A stretch of DNA of 57,088 nt from a virus: the IMG/VR virus record IMGVR_UViG_3300037261_000179, positions 1-57,088 of that record. One strand, given 5' to 3'. Each line of letters starts with the position of its first letter. Position 1 is the stretch's first letter. The position numbers were made by a program, and so were the translations under genes. Under the pieces are notes generated by a model, which had not been told where the DNA came from, did not search any database, and saw only the letters and a program-made list of their open reading frames with translations. This document shows, piece by piece, positions 40,601-48,135 of this stretch.

Positions 40601-42354
40601 GTCGTTGTCCCGTTCACGAACGTCAGGAAAGAAATTTCCTGCCCGACGGAAGCGGAATTTCCCACCCCCGTTGTCCCGGTAATCTGCGGAATCGTGAAGC
40701 CGTTGCTGAAAGTCTGATGCCCTGTGAAAGTCTGAGCGGCGTCCGTGCGTGCGAGAACTGAATTTGTCGTGGGAAAAGTATGACTCGTCCCATCCGTACC
40801 GCTCAACGTCAGAGAATTGGTAAAGTTCAGTGTCTTGGCCGCCGTACCTGTCAGCGTGTACGACCCGGCGGTAAAGGTATTTCCGTTGAGCGTCGGCACT
40901 GCCACCGCTCCGGCAAACGTGACCGCTTTGGTCGATCCCACCATATTGACCACGGCATTGTTTTTTCCGTCGTAAACGTTGAAGTCCCGGAACTGGGTCG
41001 TACCTCCGTTGTACCCGTCGAAATTGACGTTCACCGACCCGTTGGCGTTGGTGGTCGTCTCTGCGATCTGGTTGGTCTTCAGAACCAGATTGGCGGCAAA
41101 AGTATTCCCCGTGTTTGTCAGCTGTGTGACACTCGCCACTGCCGGGGTCGTCTGCCCCAAGGTTCCGTTGAAAACTCCGCTGTTGATTGTCTGCGAAGTG
41201 ATCGTAGCCGGAATGGAAAAAACATTTCCTATGAGCGCCAGATTTGTTCCCGCCGTATAGCTGGAAGCGGCGCCGAATTGCGCAAAGATAACCGGATCTG
41301 TCCCGAGAACCGTAGGCGCAGTCTGGATCGCCCAACTGGTGTTCTTGTTGACCGATCCCCCGCTCACGAAATACAAGTATCCCACCTTAAGTTGAGCCGC
41401 AGTGTTCGAATCCGAAGCCCTGGACCACGCGCCGGCAGCACTCACGTAGATACCGTTCTGAGAAGTAGTCGATTGGTTTATCACCGCCACGCGCGAAGCA
41501 CTGGTCGTGAAAGTGTCAATCGTCTGCTCCCCGGACAGCGTAATGTTCGCTGTCGTAGCCACGGCAACACCTGTGCGCTGTGTGATACCGGCAGAGACGG
41601 AAGAAAGGTCTGTAAGCCGCGCTGCATCGTATGGGTTCACCGGAGCCGGAAGTCCCGTGATTGTCACCGCATTCATGGTCCCGCCGGTCACTGCGATCGC
41701 TGACGAGCTTTGCGTGGCGAGGCTGTTGAATGTCCCCACTGCCGCACTGGTGAGCCCCGGCGCAGAAGTGACACCCGCGTTTAGAGCTGACCCTGAAAGA
41801 GTCCCGGCCGCCGCCGTCACTGTGATATTGGAAGTGCCGTCGAACGTCACACCGTTTATCGTCCGGCCGGTCTGCAGCGCCGTAGCGGTACTCGCATTCC
41901 CCGTAAGACTGCCGGTAACAATTCCAGTCATATTGCCAGTAAGGTTGCCCGTTACATTACCGGTCAACGGCCCAAAGAAAACACCCGTAAAATTGCCCGC
42001 CGTGTACGTCCCGTTGGCAATCCCAATCCCCGACATGTCCATAGATGCCGGAAACGACAAAGTTACGTTACCACCAACAGTCAAAGAATTTATCTGGTTG
42101 GGAGTACCGGAAACAGAAAAACCAGAATTGGAACTCAAGGGTACCCATTGTCCGTCCCCGCGGAGAAAAGTGAGCGACGACGGGCTGCCTCTTCCCAACA
42201 TTGCTCCCGGGAAAATGGCCGACCCTCTTACGACTGAAGCGTTCACCGTCATGGTCCCATCAATCGTGGGGTTGTGGATCTGAGCCCTCACTTTTCCAGG
42301 AGCCCCGCTAACCAAAACCAAAAATGCGAAAAGTAGTCGAAAAAATGATTTCAT
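37654..42354 (-). CDS. Giant tail fibre/tailspike with signal peptide and pectin-lyase fold
   Basis: 1566 aa, first gene of the fibre cassette. MKSFFRLLFAFLVLVSGAPG with cleavage likely after VRA is a signal peptide. Residues about 120-200 carry tail-fibre repeats (GNASTATALQTGRTINGVTF). The middle has fibre modules, including NGNTFTAGSYTLTGTAAKTL shared with the 619-aa protein. From about residue 1028, INVKDYGALGNGSDDTTAIQ then GILYFPAGNYVF is the start of a Pectate_lyase_3 beta-helix, which in tailspikes binds or cleaves surface polysaccharide. A TTTGAC...TGGAAAA element lies about 45 bp upstream. A virion fibre with a Sec signal is unexpected. Confidence 0.75.
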   Translation of the reverse strand: MKSFFRLLFAFLVLVSGAPGKVRAQIHNPTIDGTMTVNASVVRGSAIFPGAMLGRGSPSSLTFLRGDGQWVPLSSNSGFSVSGTPNQINSLTVGGNVTLSFPASMDMSGIGIANGTYTAGNFTGVFFGPLTGNVTGNLTGNMTGIVTGSLTGNASTATALQTGRTINGVTFDGTSNITVTAAAGTLSGSALNAGVTSAPGLTSAAVGTFNSLATQSSSAIAVTGGTMNAVTITGLPAPVNPYDAARLTDLSSVSAGITQRTGVAVATTANITLSGEQTIDTFTTSASRVAVINQSTTSQNGIYVSAAGAWSRASDSNTAAQLKVGYLYFVSGGSVNKNTSWAIQTAPTVLGTDPVIFAQFGAASSYTAGTNLALIGNVFSIPATITSQTINSGVFNGTLGQTTPAVASVTQLTNTGNTFAANLVLKTNQIAETTTNANGSVNVNFDGYNGGTTQFRDFNVYDGKNNAVVNMVGSTKAVTFAGAVAVPTLNGNTFTAGSYTLTGTAAKTLNFTNSLTLSGTDGTSHTFPTTNSVLARTDAAQTFTGHQTFSNGFTIPQITGTTGVGNSASVGQEISFLTFVNGTTTGVSLPSAVNGDSFMLYFQGCNATSTVTFSGASVFREGDPDVAIAGGVYTPGPAGNHSARLKLVNSRWMLSDDSYQATYVADSGSTNTYVMTLAPAITTYTTGTPLYTFVAANANTSASTLNINALGAKTLKKAVGGVNTDLAANDIRAGQVVVVAYDGTNFQVVSALGNGGGGGTGTSVTRAVSQANSFTVGQCVFNNGSAWVLSDNAASGTAVVDGVVTGTGNPFTVTMSGFENVISSLAANTQYYLGTSGALTSTAPVTTTSFLVQVLHTGAAADGTIAISSPASLAKINLTTDVGGVLPPANGGTNSAFFSATGLTAVRAFTFPDAAATIARTDASQTFIGTETINGAIHIGVTSTSSQLDTGTLSFTDASGASGSYAKSSFSLRAFGAAPNMIFGIGGTTETISLTSSSGNPIFSVKFLDTLAFDTLAHQRTGKANLNLTINVKDYGALGNGSDDTTAIQAAVSALPANYGILYFPAGNYVFNTATAGLVTFTGHSNTTICGDGVGVTILQGISPGQTIKTDTTTDHITICNLTVDGGCTARTTGAHALQLQGSFPYVHDVEIKHSGEFAIFAVNATDVRLNNISTSVCYADGIHLSGCTRGTVYNCHLVGQDDDGYGIDTSTDITVEGGLVRSRDYGQCLTTANGAGGSPNDYLPSYAFSTTTTSSPASGTFRLNNATPSSATNIYINDTDSNSFSLASVYSGLVSGNIVVVNVSATRLTNYQTFTMSGSATHSGSVTTLPVTYLGSGGTGTSGIANTTACNIAPASTWGRGIWLAGDTDVLVNGVNIDTVKQSGVRGEINSSTRNTRVKLLNVKVRNSSTVGGGHGIWFVNSTDCTIKADVDDIASGSCLVIADWQNLTVEGCHLSQGRAQFCRGIDTGTDISSPTAWNGLKLIGNSINLLSASNNESVRLVPNSAVTLTNTAIVGTVSSQASGGNYIITDYTAAPTKVTNNVSMDGLSIADGGHGTPSIKLNNN

Positions 42355-42420
42355 GCTACCCGGACACTACGCACAATACTTTCCTTTGCTCAAGTATTTT
42401 CCAAACGTCAAATACTTACC
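42355..42420 (-). promoter_or_regulatory. Promoter-like region with TTTGAC-TGGAAA element (copy C)
   Basis: Read on the minus strand, TTTGACGTTTGGAAAATA (42412 down to 42395) matches the element upstream of the capsid gene with two substitutions. A second partial copy, CTTGAGCAAAGGAAAGTA, follows at 42394-42377. It directly precedes the signal-peptide fibre cassette and suggests this cassette is its own transcription unit. No consensus -10 recognised. Confidence 0.5.
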
Positions 42421-42936
42421 TCATGGGAAAATTATGAACCCGACTTGTCGCGTTCCGGCAGAGGGCAACGCACTCCCATCCACGTTGTATATCATAAATT
42501 GTGCCACCGTTTTAAGGGTCAGAGGGTTCGCCCAGTCGTACGCTGCCACCATGATGCTTGGCAGGCTATCTTGCGGCACACCAAGAGCGGCGGAAGGTTT
42601 AGACCCGAGCTTCATTCCTGAAATGTCCACTCCATAAAGGAAGGATGTGAGCCCGCTGGAGTTGAGGACTGCCATGTCCAATAGCAAAGAGTAGGCTTTT
42701 GGGGGAGGAGTGACAAAATTCGGAAACTGTACCACAGGGGTATTAGTCGCCCTGCCCCCACGCGTCACTGCCGCGGCCGGTGCTGCAGCTTGTGCTGTGC
42801 TGTAGACAGACCGAAGCGCCTGGGCCACTTCCCTGGACCACTTCTTTACAACACTCTCCACCTTGGCCGCGTCAGAACCTATTGGTACGCCCGCCGGGTC
42901 TGGATAATCATTCACCACCAATGGATTCAAGGACAT
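42421..42936 (-). CDS. Hypothetical tail protein (171 aa)
   Basis: MSLNPLVVNDYPDPAGVPIG then helix SVVKKWSREVAQALRSVY, Ala-rich segment, and a beta-rich half (TSFLYGVDISGMKLG, TRQVGFIIFP). No family recognised. Coupled to the 805-aa tail protein and last gene of the capsid-tail unit. Probably a virion component by position. Confidence 0.5.
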   Translation of the reverse strand: MSLNPLVVNDYPDPAGVPIGSDAAKVESVVKKWSREVAQALRSVYSTAQAAAPAAAVTRGGRATNTPVVQFPNFVTPPPKAYSLLLDMAVLNSSGLTSFLYGVDISGMKLGSKPSAALGVPQDSLPSIMVAAYDWANPLTLKTVAQFMIYNVDGSALPSAGTRQVGFIIFP

Positions 42937-45353
42937 CAGTACGTCCCCCCAAGTCGCCCCATGAGGTGCATCCGAGAAACTCTCCAGCCACAGCCTACTT
43001 GGCTACTGGAAACCCTGATGCGCATATACCGACCAGTCCGCCTGATATTCACTTTTGCAACCCGTTGCTCCCCACTTTCAATGGGTAAAACAACTGGGTT
43101 TGACCATACCAAATCATCCCCCAAATTCATCCGTGACCCAAGTTGAACTTCTATCACGTAAGGGTTCACCTGAACTGCCATCGCTACAGCTTCCAGCGCA
43201 ACAGTGAGCGTGTCGGAATACTTGACCGACAAAGGATCACCGTCGGAAAAATCCCCCGTCTCGTACAAGCAAGCCATCGCATTTCCATCCCGATCAAAAC
43301 CTTGGTTGAGAAGCGCGAGTGTCGGACGATCAACGGAATTGTTGTGCTGAAACCCGGCCACCGTAAAGTTCTGAGCGCCTGAGCTCAAAATATCCTCCCA
43401 AAGCGCGTCCACCGGCCAAGACACAGGAGCTGACCACGTTCCTCCTGCGAAAGCGAATGTCGGGTTTGGGCTGAGGTTCAGCCTGCCAAACGCCGTAATC
43501 CCGTGGAGAACCAGATTCGCATGGGCGCTCGGATCGTAGTCGTCCGTCGTGCATGAATCCTCCACGTAGTTGTAAATGAAAACTCGATAAGGTGCATCGT
43601 TTGCAGCCGTACCAGCCACCGGGTACGCAAACCACACTTCGAAATCCTTTTCGTTGTGGTATCCTACAATTTCATCGACCCGGGTCAGATCGAGCTCTGC
43701 GAATACCTCCACCGCATGCTGGCGCCCAACTGGCTGAAGTTGCGATCCTCCGATATAGCGGTAAATCTCCCGGTTTCCGAAAAGGAAGATTTGCCCGATC
43801 CCCACTTTCACAAAGGAGTACTTCCCGATCAAGCCTTCGTCGATTACCTCTGTTCGTAGAAAAAATACCCCCTGGTCAAGCCCAACGTACTGAATGGACT
43901 GGATCGACCGGTTTTTGAAAATGTACGCATAGTCCCCCAACGTTTCCACCCACCAAAGAGGACCGTTGATAAACGCCCCAGCGTTCACCAATTCCCCGGC
44001 CCCGTTGGCATCAACGGACAGGATTGTGGTACCGATCGGTACTACCGTGGTGGCTGGCGCCGCCCCCGTCAGCTGGCTCACCGTCCCCTTGAAAGCGAAA
44101 AGTTCCTGCAGCGTGCCACCCATCGCGCTTATGTCGATCGACCCCGACGCGTTGTGCAGGCTCACAAAAGGCTGGGGAACGATAAACTCCCCTGCAAAGT
44201 GGGTTGATAGCGAGGTACCACTATTCCCCGTGTATGCCAAATTCACTATCCCGTCGGCGTAGTCTATTCCTGTAACGATATAAACGTCATTGCCCGCAAA
44301 AAGGTTAGGCCCGATGGAAATGTGTGCCCCCAACCCAAAAGGAAAAAGCCCCTCCACTTGGATAGTCACGTTCCCGCCAGGTGCTGGAATGGTAAAATCC
44401 GCTGCCAACGTACAGGCATTTGTCCCCGGATCGAAAGCGTCAGAATTGACTGTAAGAATGATGCTCGGGTTGTTGCTGAAATAAACCATTCCTCCCGCCT
44501 TGTAGGGAATGAAATCACGGATGAAAACTTCCCGGTCCCCGCCGGCCGGAACTGTTTGCGGAAAGCCTGTAACGTTCCCCACCTGCCCGGTACTTGGAAG
44601 AACATCGGTCACGCTCAGATACGTAACGTACCCGTTCAGATCAAAACGCATGAACTGCCCGATGGCGAGCAGCGCCGCCGTGGAGGAATCCACGTATACC
44701 CACTCAGTCTTAACGCCTACCGCCGGGACCGAAAAAGTTTGCAATGTTTTGAGCAGCGCCGATGTGGCCGTCGCCCCGACCGGTATCCATTCAAACGCAT
44801 CCCCCGTTGCACACCATTTGAGGGTGCTACCTCCCCAGATCAAAACATAATCCCGAAATGTCGTCACGCCCTGCCATGCCAGCAAGGGATCAAGCCCAGG
44901 CAAAAGCTTAGCCGCGGCGCTCACTCCGTCCCAGTAAACCATGGGTGATCGGGGCTGGGCAAAAATCACCTTGTCGAAAAAACTTGTAGCAACGATCCTG
45001 CTCCGGGCATTGGCCAAATTCGAAAGATAGTCATAAAGCTGAGTAAGTACCACATGCTTCGGGTCAGACGGAGAAAAAAGGCTGTAGAGCTTTCGCTGCG
45101 TGCCGATGATCCCAACATTTTGGGACGGTTGGTAAAACTGCGTCTGGTAGATCAAATTCGCCGGGGACTCGAGATTGGGCGACTGGACCAAAGTGACAAA
45201 CCCCATGGCGTTCTTTGCCACCCCTTTCTCAAAACGAACATTCGACGCCACCGTGGCGGCGCGCGGATCAATCTCGTCTGGACTGATACGGGTAACCTGC
45301 CCCAGAGTCGGAGCCACAATCGCAACTTCGAATCCGTCTGAAGCACGGCGCAT
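42936..45353 (-). CDS. Tail/stabilisation protein (podovirus nozzle, gp12-like)
   Basis: 805 aa, beta-rich. The N-terminus (GQVTRISPDEIDPRAATVAS, NVRFEKGVAKNAMGFVTL) matches large podoviral tail proteins that wire the list of tail contacts (often annotated phage stabilisation protein or tail tubular protein B). Propeller-like repeats of GxxYYFS/IxSIQYVG type follow, ending in RTGRYMRIRVSS. Its place after the adaptor and collar genes fits the tail nozzle. Confidence 0.65.
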   Translation of the reverse strand: MRRASDGFEVAIVAPTLGQVTRISPDEIDPRAATVASNVRFEKGVAKNAMGFVTLVQSPNLESPANLIYQTQFYQPSQNVGIIGTQRKLYSLFSPSDPKHVVLTQLYDYLSNLANARSRIVATSFFDKVIFAQPRSPMVYWDGVSAAAKLLPGLDPLLAWQGVTTFRDYVLIWGGSTLKWCATGDAFEWIPVGATATSALLKTLQTFSVPAVGVKTEWVYVDSSTAALLAIGQFMRFDLNGYVTYLSVTDVLPSTGQVGNVTGFPQTVPAGGDREVFIRDFIPYKAGGMVYFSNNPSIILTVNSDAFDPGTNACTLAADFTIPAPGGNVTIQVEGLFPFGLGAHISIGPNLFAGNDVYIVTGIDYADGIVNLAYTGNSGTSLSTHFAGEFIVPQPFVSLHNASGSIDISAMGGTLQELFAFKGTVSQLTGAAPATTVVPIGTTILSVDANGAGELVNAGAFINGPLWWVETLGDYAYIFKNRSIQSIQYVGLDQGVFFLRTEVIDEGLIGKYSFVKVGIGQIFLFGNREIYRYIGGSQLQPVGRQHAVEVFAELDLTRVDEIVGYHNEKDFEVWFAYPVAGTAANDAPYRVFIYNYVEDSCTTDDYDPSAHANLVLHGITAFGRLNLSPNPTFAFAGGTWSAPVSWPVDALWEDILSSGAQNFTVAGFQHNNSVDRPTLALLNQGFDRDGNAMACLYETGDFSDGDPLSVKYSDTLTVALEAVAMAVQVNPYVIEVQLGSRMNLGDDLVWSNPVVLPIESGEQRVAKVNIRRTGRYMRIRVSSSQVGCGWRVSRMHLMGRLGGTY

Positions 45354-45362
45354 TGTAGTAGG

Positions 45363-46019
45363 TCAGGTCTTGACGATTTTGTTCATGCCCAGGGAAGGCT
45401 GCAGCAAGGACATTGCGGTCCCGGTCGCCCCGTACGTCGTGCTCACTGGCGCCCCCGTTCCAGATGGTACCGTGTTACCCCCGTGCGACAAAGTGGGAAG
45501 CTCCGACGTAGCGATCACATGCGTCTCCGCACCAGTGGAGCGCCCCAAGGTCCACGCAGTCGCCCCACTAGCCGAACCCGTACCCAAACCAACTGAAACC
45601 CTGCCGCGGAAATCAGGCAGCCCGAAAGTGGTCGTTCCGTTTCCGCCGTAGGTCGTGCCGAACAACGCCGCCAAGGCCGGGTAGGTAGCAATCAAAGGCG
45701 TGCTCCCGTCACAGATAAGCCAGCCAGTCGGTGCCGCAGATGCTCCGTAATCAACAATCATTCCTGGAATCAGTGTTGCTGGTGTTGCCCATGTGGGCGG
45801 AGTACTTACCCCGGCGGAAGTATAAACGGTTCCCGCTGCCCCGTATGGTGTCGTGACTGGATTCGGAATCGCCGTGGACTTCAGAGTCCCGTCCGTCAGA
45901 TTGAAACTGACTGTGAGAAAATCAATGATCTGCTGGACAAAAGCCCGAAACGTCGCCGGCCACGAAGCGATCGTCGCGTTGTCGAGCGGCTGGGTAGGGT
46001 CGAAGGGGGTGAGTGACAT
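45363..46019 (-). CDS. Phage tail collar domain protein
   Basis: 218 aa. The collar domain is clear at about residues 84-150: MIVDYGASAAPTGWLICDGS, YPALAALFG, TTTFGLPDFRGRVSVGLG. This fold caps tail fibres and is also found in microcystin-dependent proteins. N-terminus FDPTQPLD echoes the FDPxxP motifs of the large ejection protein. C-terminus keeps the H-x-H-type fibre tip (ETHVIATSELPTLSHGG). No signal peptide, in contrast to the fibre cassette. Start context CTAACC-ATG. Confidence 0.8.
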   Translation of the reverse strand: MSLTPFDPTQPLDNATIASWPATFRAFVQQIIDFLTVSFNLTDGTLKSTAIPNPVTTPYGAAGTVYTSAGVSTPPTWATPATLIPGMIVDYGASAAPTGWLICDGSTPLIATYPALAALFGTTYGGNGTTTFGLPDFRGRVSVGLGTGSASGATAWTLGRSTGAETHVIATSELPTLSHGGNTVPSGTGAPVSTTYGATGTAMSLLQPSLGMNKIVKT

Positions 46020-46021
46020 GG

Positions 46022-46723
46022 TTAGAATCCTCCAAAGCGCATCGTGCGTCCACGGGTTGCCCGCGACGCGTCATCCGCAGATGCTTGTGCAAAGTAGCCG
46101 GCGAATCCACCAGGCTTGCCGTTGATCATGGCCGTTGCCTCGTTCTTGGCCGCAATGGAATCCTCATCCGCTCCAAGCGAGTACATCAAAAATTTCGTAA
46201 ACTCCAAAACCAGCATGGGATACTTTGCCATCAGGTCATTTTCATCCGTTGGCAGCACAACCGGGGGAAGAAAACTGTAGGTGTCCAGATTGAAATTGGT
46301 GTCCGGCGGAAGTGTACCCATCGTCAAGGGCCCGGGGAAATTCACACTCCAGATTCCGGCCGGACTTTGTTCCAAAAATGCCGTGCGCTCGGAAACGTTG
46401 GTGCCTATCTGCTGCAAGCGGTTCACTTCTTGGCGGGTGAAAATTCTCCAGATGCTATTCCCAAAAAAGGCTGTCGAGCTGGCGGAAAGAGAATTGGCCC
46501 CGCTCTGCAGTTCCTTGAACGTCGCGGGCAGCGCGTACGCGTAGGGCCCAGGGCCGGTCACCGGCAGAATAAACTGCAGCGGCACCTTCATGCAGTTCCA
46601 CGAGCGCCGCTGCTGGATCTGGTTCAACGCCTCGTTGATCAAAATAGGCAGCGTCCCAAGCCACGGCTCCTGCGCCGAAGAAAGCCCCACCGCGGCCAAG
46701 GCTGATATGGTCTGGAGGTTCAT
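46022..46723 (-). CDS. Head-tail adaptor protein (paralog 1)
   Basis: 233 aa. Helical N-terminus (LPILINEALNQIQQRRSW) then LPATFKELQSG, RQEVNRLQQIG and a beta-rich middle. The LPA-FKELQ-G and RxEVxxL elements are shared with the next upstream gene, so the two are paralogs. The pattern is that of gp4/gp11-like podoviral adaptor or tail tubular A proteins. ATGA overlap with the paralog. Likely forms a dodecameric ring under the portal. Confidence 0.6.
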   Translation of the reverse strand: MNLQTISALAAVGLSSAQEPWLGTLPILINEALNQIQQRRSWNCMKVPLQFILPVTGPGPYAYALPATFKELQSGANSLSASSTAFFGNSIWRIFTRQEVNRLQQIGTNVSERTAFLEQSPAGIWSVNFPGPLTMGTLPPDTNFNLDTYSFLPPVVLPTDENDLMAKYPMLVLEFTKFLMYSLGADEDSIAAKNEATAMINGKPGGFAGYFAQASADDASRATRGRTMRFGGF

Positions 46724-47358
46724 TCTTTTTCAGGTCGAAGGGCCGCCGTCGCCCGCTTGACATCAACCCCCGTGAGTTGCTGGAACTCGGTTAGAAACTG
46801 CATCTCGTGCAGTTTGTAAACCGGATCGTTGATCGACTCAAAGGCCAGGGACCTAGCCTTCAAGCGCACCAGATTGAAATAACGACTGACCAGCGGATTG
46901 GTCACTGTGACAGTTGGGTCGTCACAATTTGCCGGAAGCGCGAAGTAGTAGACCGTGAGCGTGTGGATAGCCGTCGCCGGAACCGCCAGATCAAGGTAGT
47001 AGTTTTGCGCTCCCCCCGTAGCATCCTGCGTATAAATGAACGAGTAGGGCGGGACCAACCCAGCACCCAAAAGCTTTTCGACCTCTGAGCGGATGAACAC
47101 GGGCGCAAGGGCATTCAGTACGGAATCAAACACGGGATACCGCCCATTCTGCAGTTCCTTAAAATCTGCCGGGAGCGTGACCCGGGTCTGCCCGATTGCC
47201 ACCGAGGCCGGGCCGATCGCCTTCATCTCGGCAAAGGAATGCTTCTGCGCAATATCCCGGACCGCCTGGTTGGCGAAATCCAAGTAGGACGAAAAAAGGT
47301 CATCCCGGTTTACCGTGATGTCCAGATCGTTGATCAGCCCTTGGAAATCGTTGCCCAT
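46720..47358 (-). CDS. Head-tail adaptor protein (paralog 2)
   Basis: 212 aa. MGNDFQGLINDLDITVNRDD, then LDFANQAVRDIAQKHSFAEM, LPADFKELQNG, RSEVEKLLGAG, and a strand-rich part followed by C-terminal helices (VRLKARSLAFESINDPVYKL). Same layout as the adjacent adaptor. In other podoviruses the tubular A protein is single; two copies suggest stacked rings or a split of roles. Start in AT-rich context after a terminator hairpin. Confidence 0.6.
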   Translation of the reverse strand: MGNDFQGLINDLDITVNRDDLFSSYLDFANQAVRDIAQKHSFAEMKAIGPASVAIGQTRVTLPADFKELQNGRYPVFDSVLNALAPVFIRSEVEKLLGAGLVPPYSFIYTQDATGGAQNYYLDLAVPATAIHTLTVYYFALPANCDDPTVTVTNPLVSRYFNLVRLKARSLAFESINDPVYKLHEMQFLTEFQQLTGVDVKRATAALRPEKE

Positions 47359-47365
47359 AAATAAT

Positions 47366-47411
47366 GAAAAACCGGAGGCGACTCCTGCGCGAGCAAGAAC
47401 CGCCGCCGGTT
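47366..47411 (-). terminator. Intrinsic terminator between capsid and neck genes
   Basis: On the minus strand AACCGGCGGCG (47411-47401) pairs with CGCCTCCGGTT (47380-47370), one mismatch, followed by TTTTTC. It may lower expression of neck and tail genes relative to the major capsid protein. Confidence 0.7.
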
Positions 47412-47440
47412 AAAAATTACCCGCGAGGTAGACCGGCCGA

Positions 47441-47638
47441 TCAGACGCCGTGCACGGCACCCGGCGCCCGCTTCGGGTTGGTGGATTCGTTGATCCCGTT
47501 CTTGCCTGTCTCAGTCTTTTCCGGGGGCATGCCGCCGGCATTGGCCAAAGCCTCTTCCGGGGTGTTGGACGGAGAATTTACCTTGCTCTTGGGAGGGACT
47601 TTCGCCCCGGCTGCTTTCGCATTCAAATTGGATGCCAT
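47441..47638 (-). CDS. Small Lys/Pro/Asn-rich virion-region protein (65 aa)
   Basis: Start Met at 47638 in the CTCACC-ATG context. MASNLNAKAAGAKVPPKSKV then NTPEEALANAGGMPPEKTET. Low complexity, probably disordered. Between the capsid-region 152-aa gene and a terminator. Function unknown; a minor head component is possible. Confidence 0.4.
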   Translation of the reverse strand: MASNLNAKAAGAKVPPKSKVNSPSNTPEEALANAGGMPPEKTETGKNGINESTNPKRAPGAVHGV

Positions 47639-47676
47639 GGTGAGGGAGGGTTGAGATGAAATTTTAGTGGTGAGAC

Positions 47677-48135
47677 TTACTGCAAAACGATACCGTGCCG
47701 ATCGGCCACGTCGAGAATCTTTTGGGCCAGCTCGGGGTCGGAGACCACATGAAGTGACGCGGGAAACTTGTACTCGGTGCCGTCGAGAAAGCGGATGACT
47801 TCGCCGGGATGGATGTTCTTGACGAACCTCCACACTTGCGCGCCAACAGACTCAACAGCCGGGGCCGGTAAAGGAGTGGCCTCCGGGGGCGCTGCCTGAG
47901 ATGCTAGAGACTCTGGCACGGCAACAGCTGGTTCCTCCGCAGGGGGAGGATTGTCGAATCCGGCCTGCTGCTCCGGTTTCTCGGCGTCCGGGTCGGGTGG
48001 GACAGCCACCGGAACTTCCGGGACTTCGGCTTCGACGGGCTGGACGCTGAGCAACTGGGCTGCAGAAACAACTTCTTTAGGCATGGGAAGGAACGGTTGA
48101 CGAGGATAAACAGCGCGGCGGGCAGCCGCCAGCAT
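47677..48135 (-). CDS. Pro/Ala-rich head-region protein (152 aa)
   Basis: The ATG at 48135 overlaps the capsid stop (TGATG); an internal Met at 48084 (MPKEVVSAAQ) is an alternative. Residues about 30-100 are Pro/Ala/Glu-rich and disordered, followed by a compact C-terminal domain (WRFVKNIHPGEVIRFLDGTE, YKFPASLHVVSDPELAQKIL). The C-terminal domain may be a decoration or head-completion fold. Not recognised. Confidence 0.5.
   Translation of the reverse strand: MLAAARRAVYPRQPFLPMPKEVVSAAQLLSVQPVEAEVPEVPVAVPPDPDAEKPEQQAGFDNPPPAEEPAVAVPESLASQAAPPEATPLPAPAVESVGAQVWRFVKNIHPGEVIRFLDGTEYKFPASLHVVSDPELAQKILDVADRHGIVLQ

Noticed and set aside
45363-46019. Signal peptide on the collar-domain protein
   Set aside because: N-terminus MSLTPFDPTQPLDNATIA has no hydrophobic core, unlike the fibre cassette proteins.
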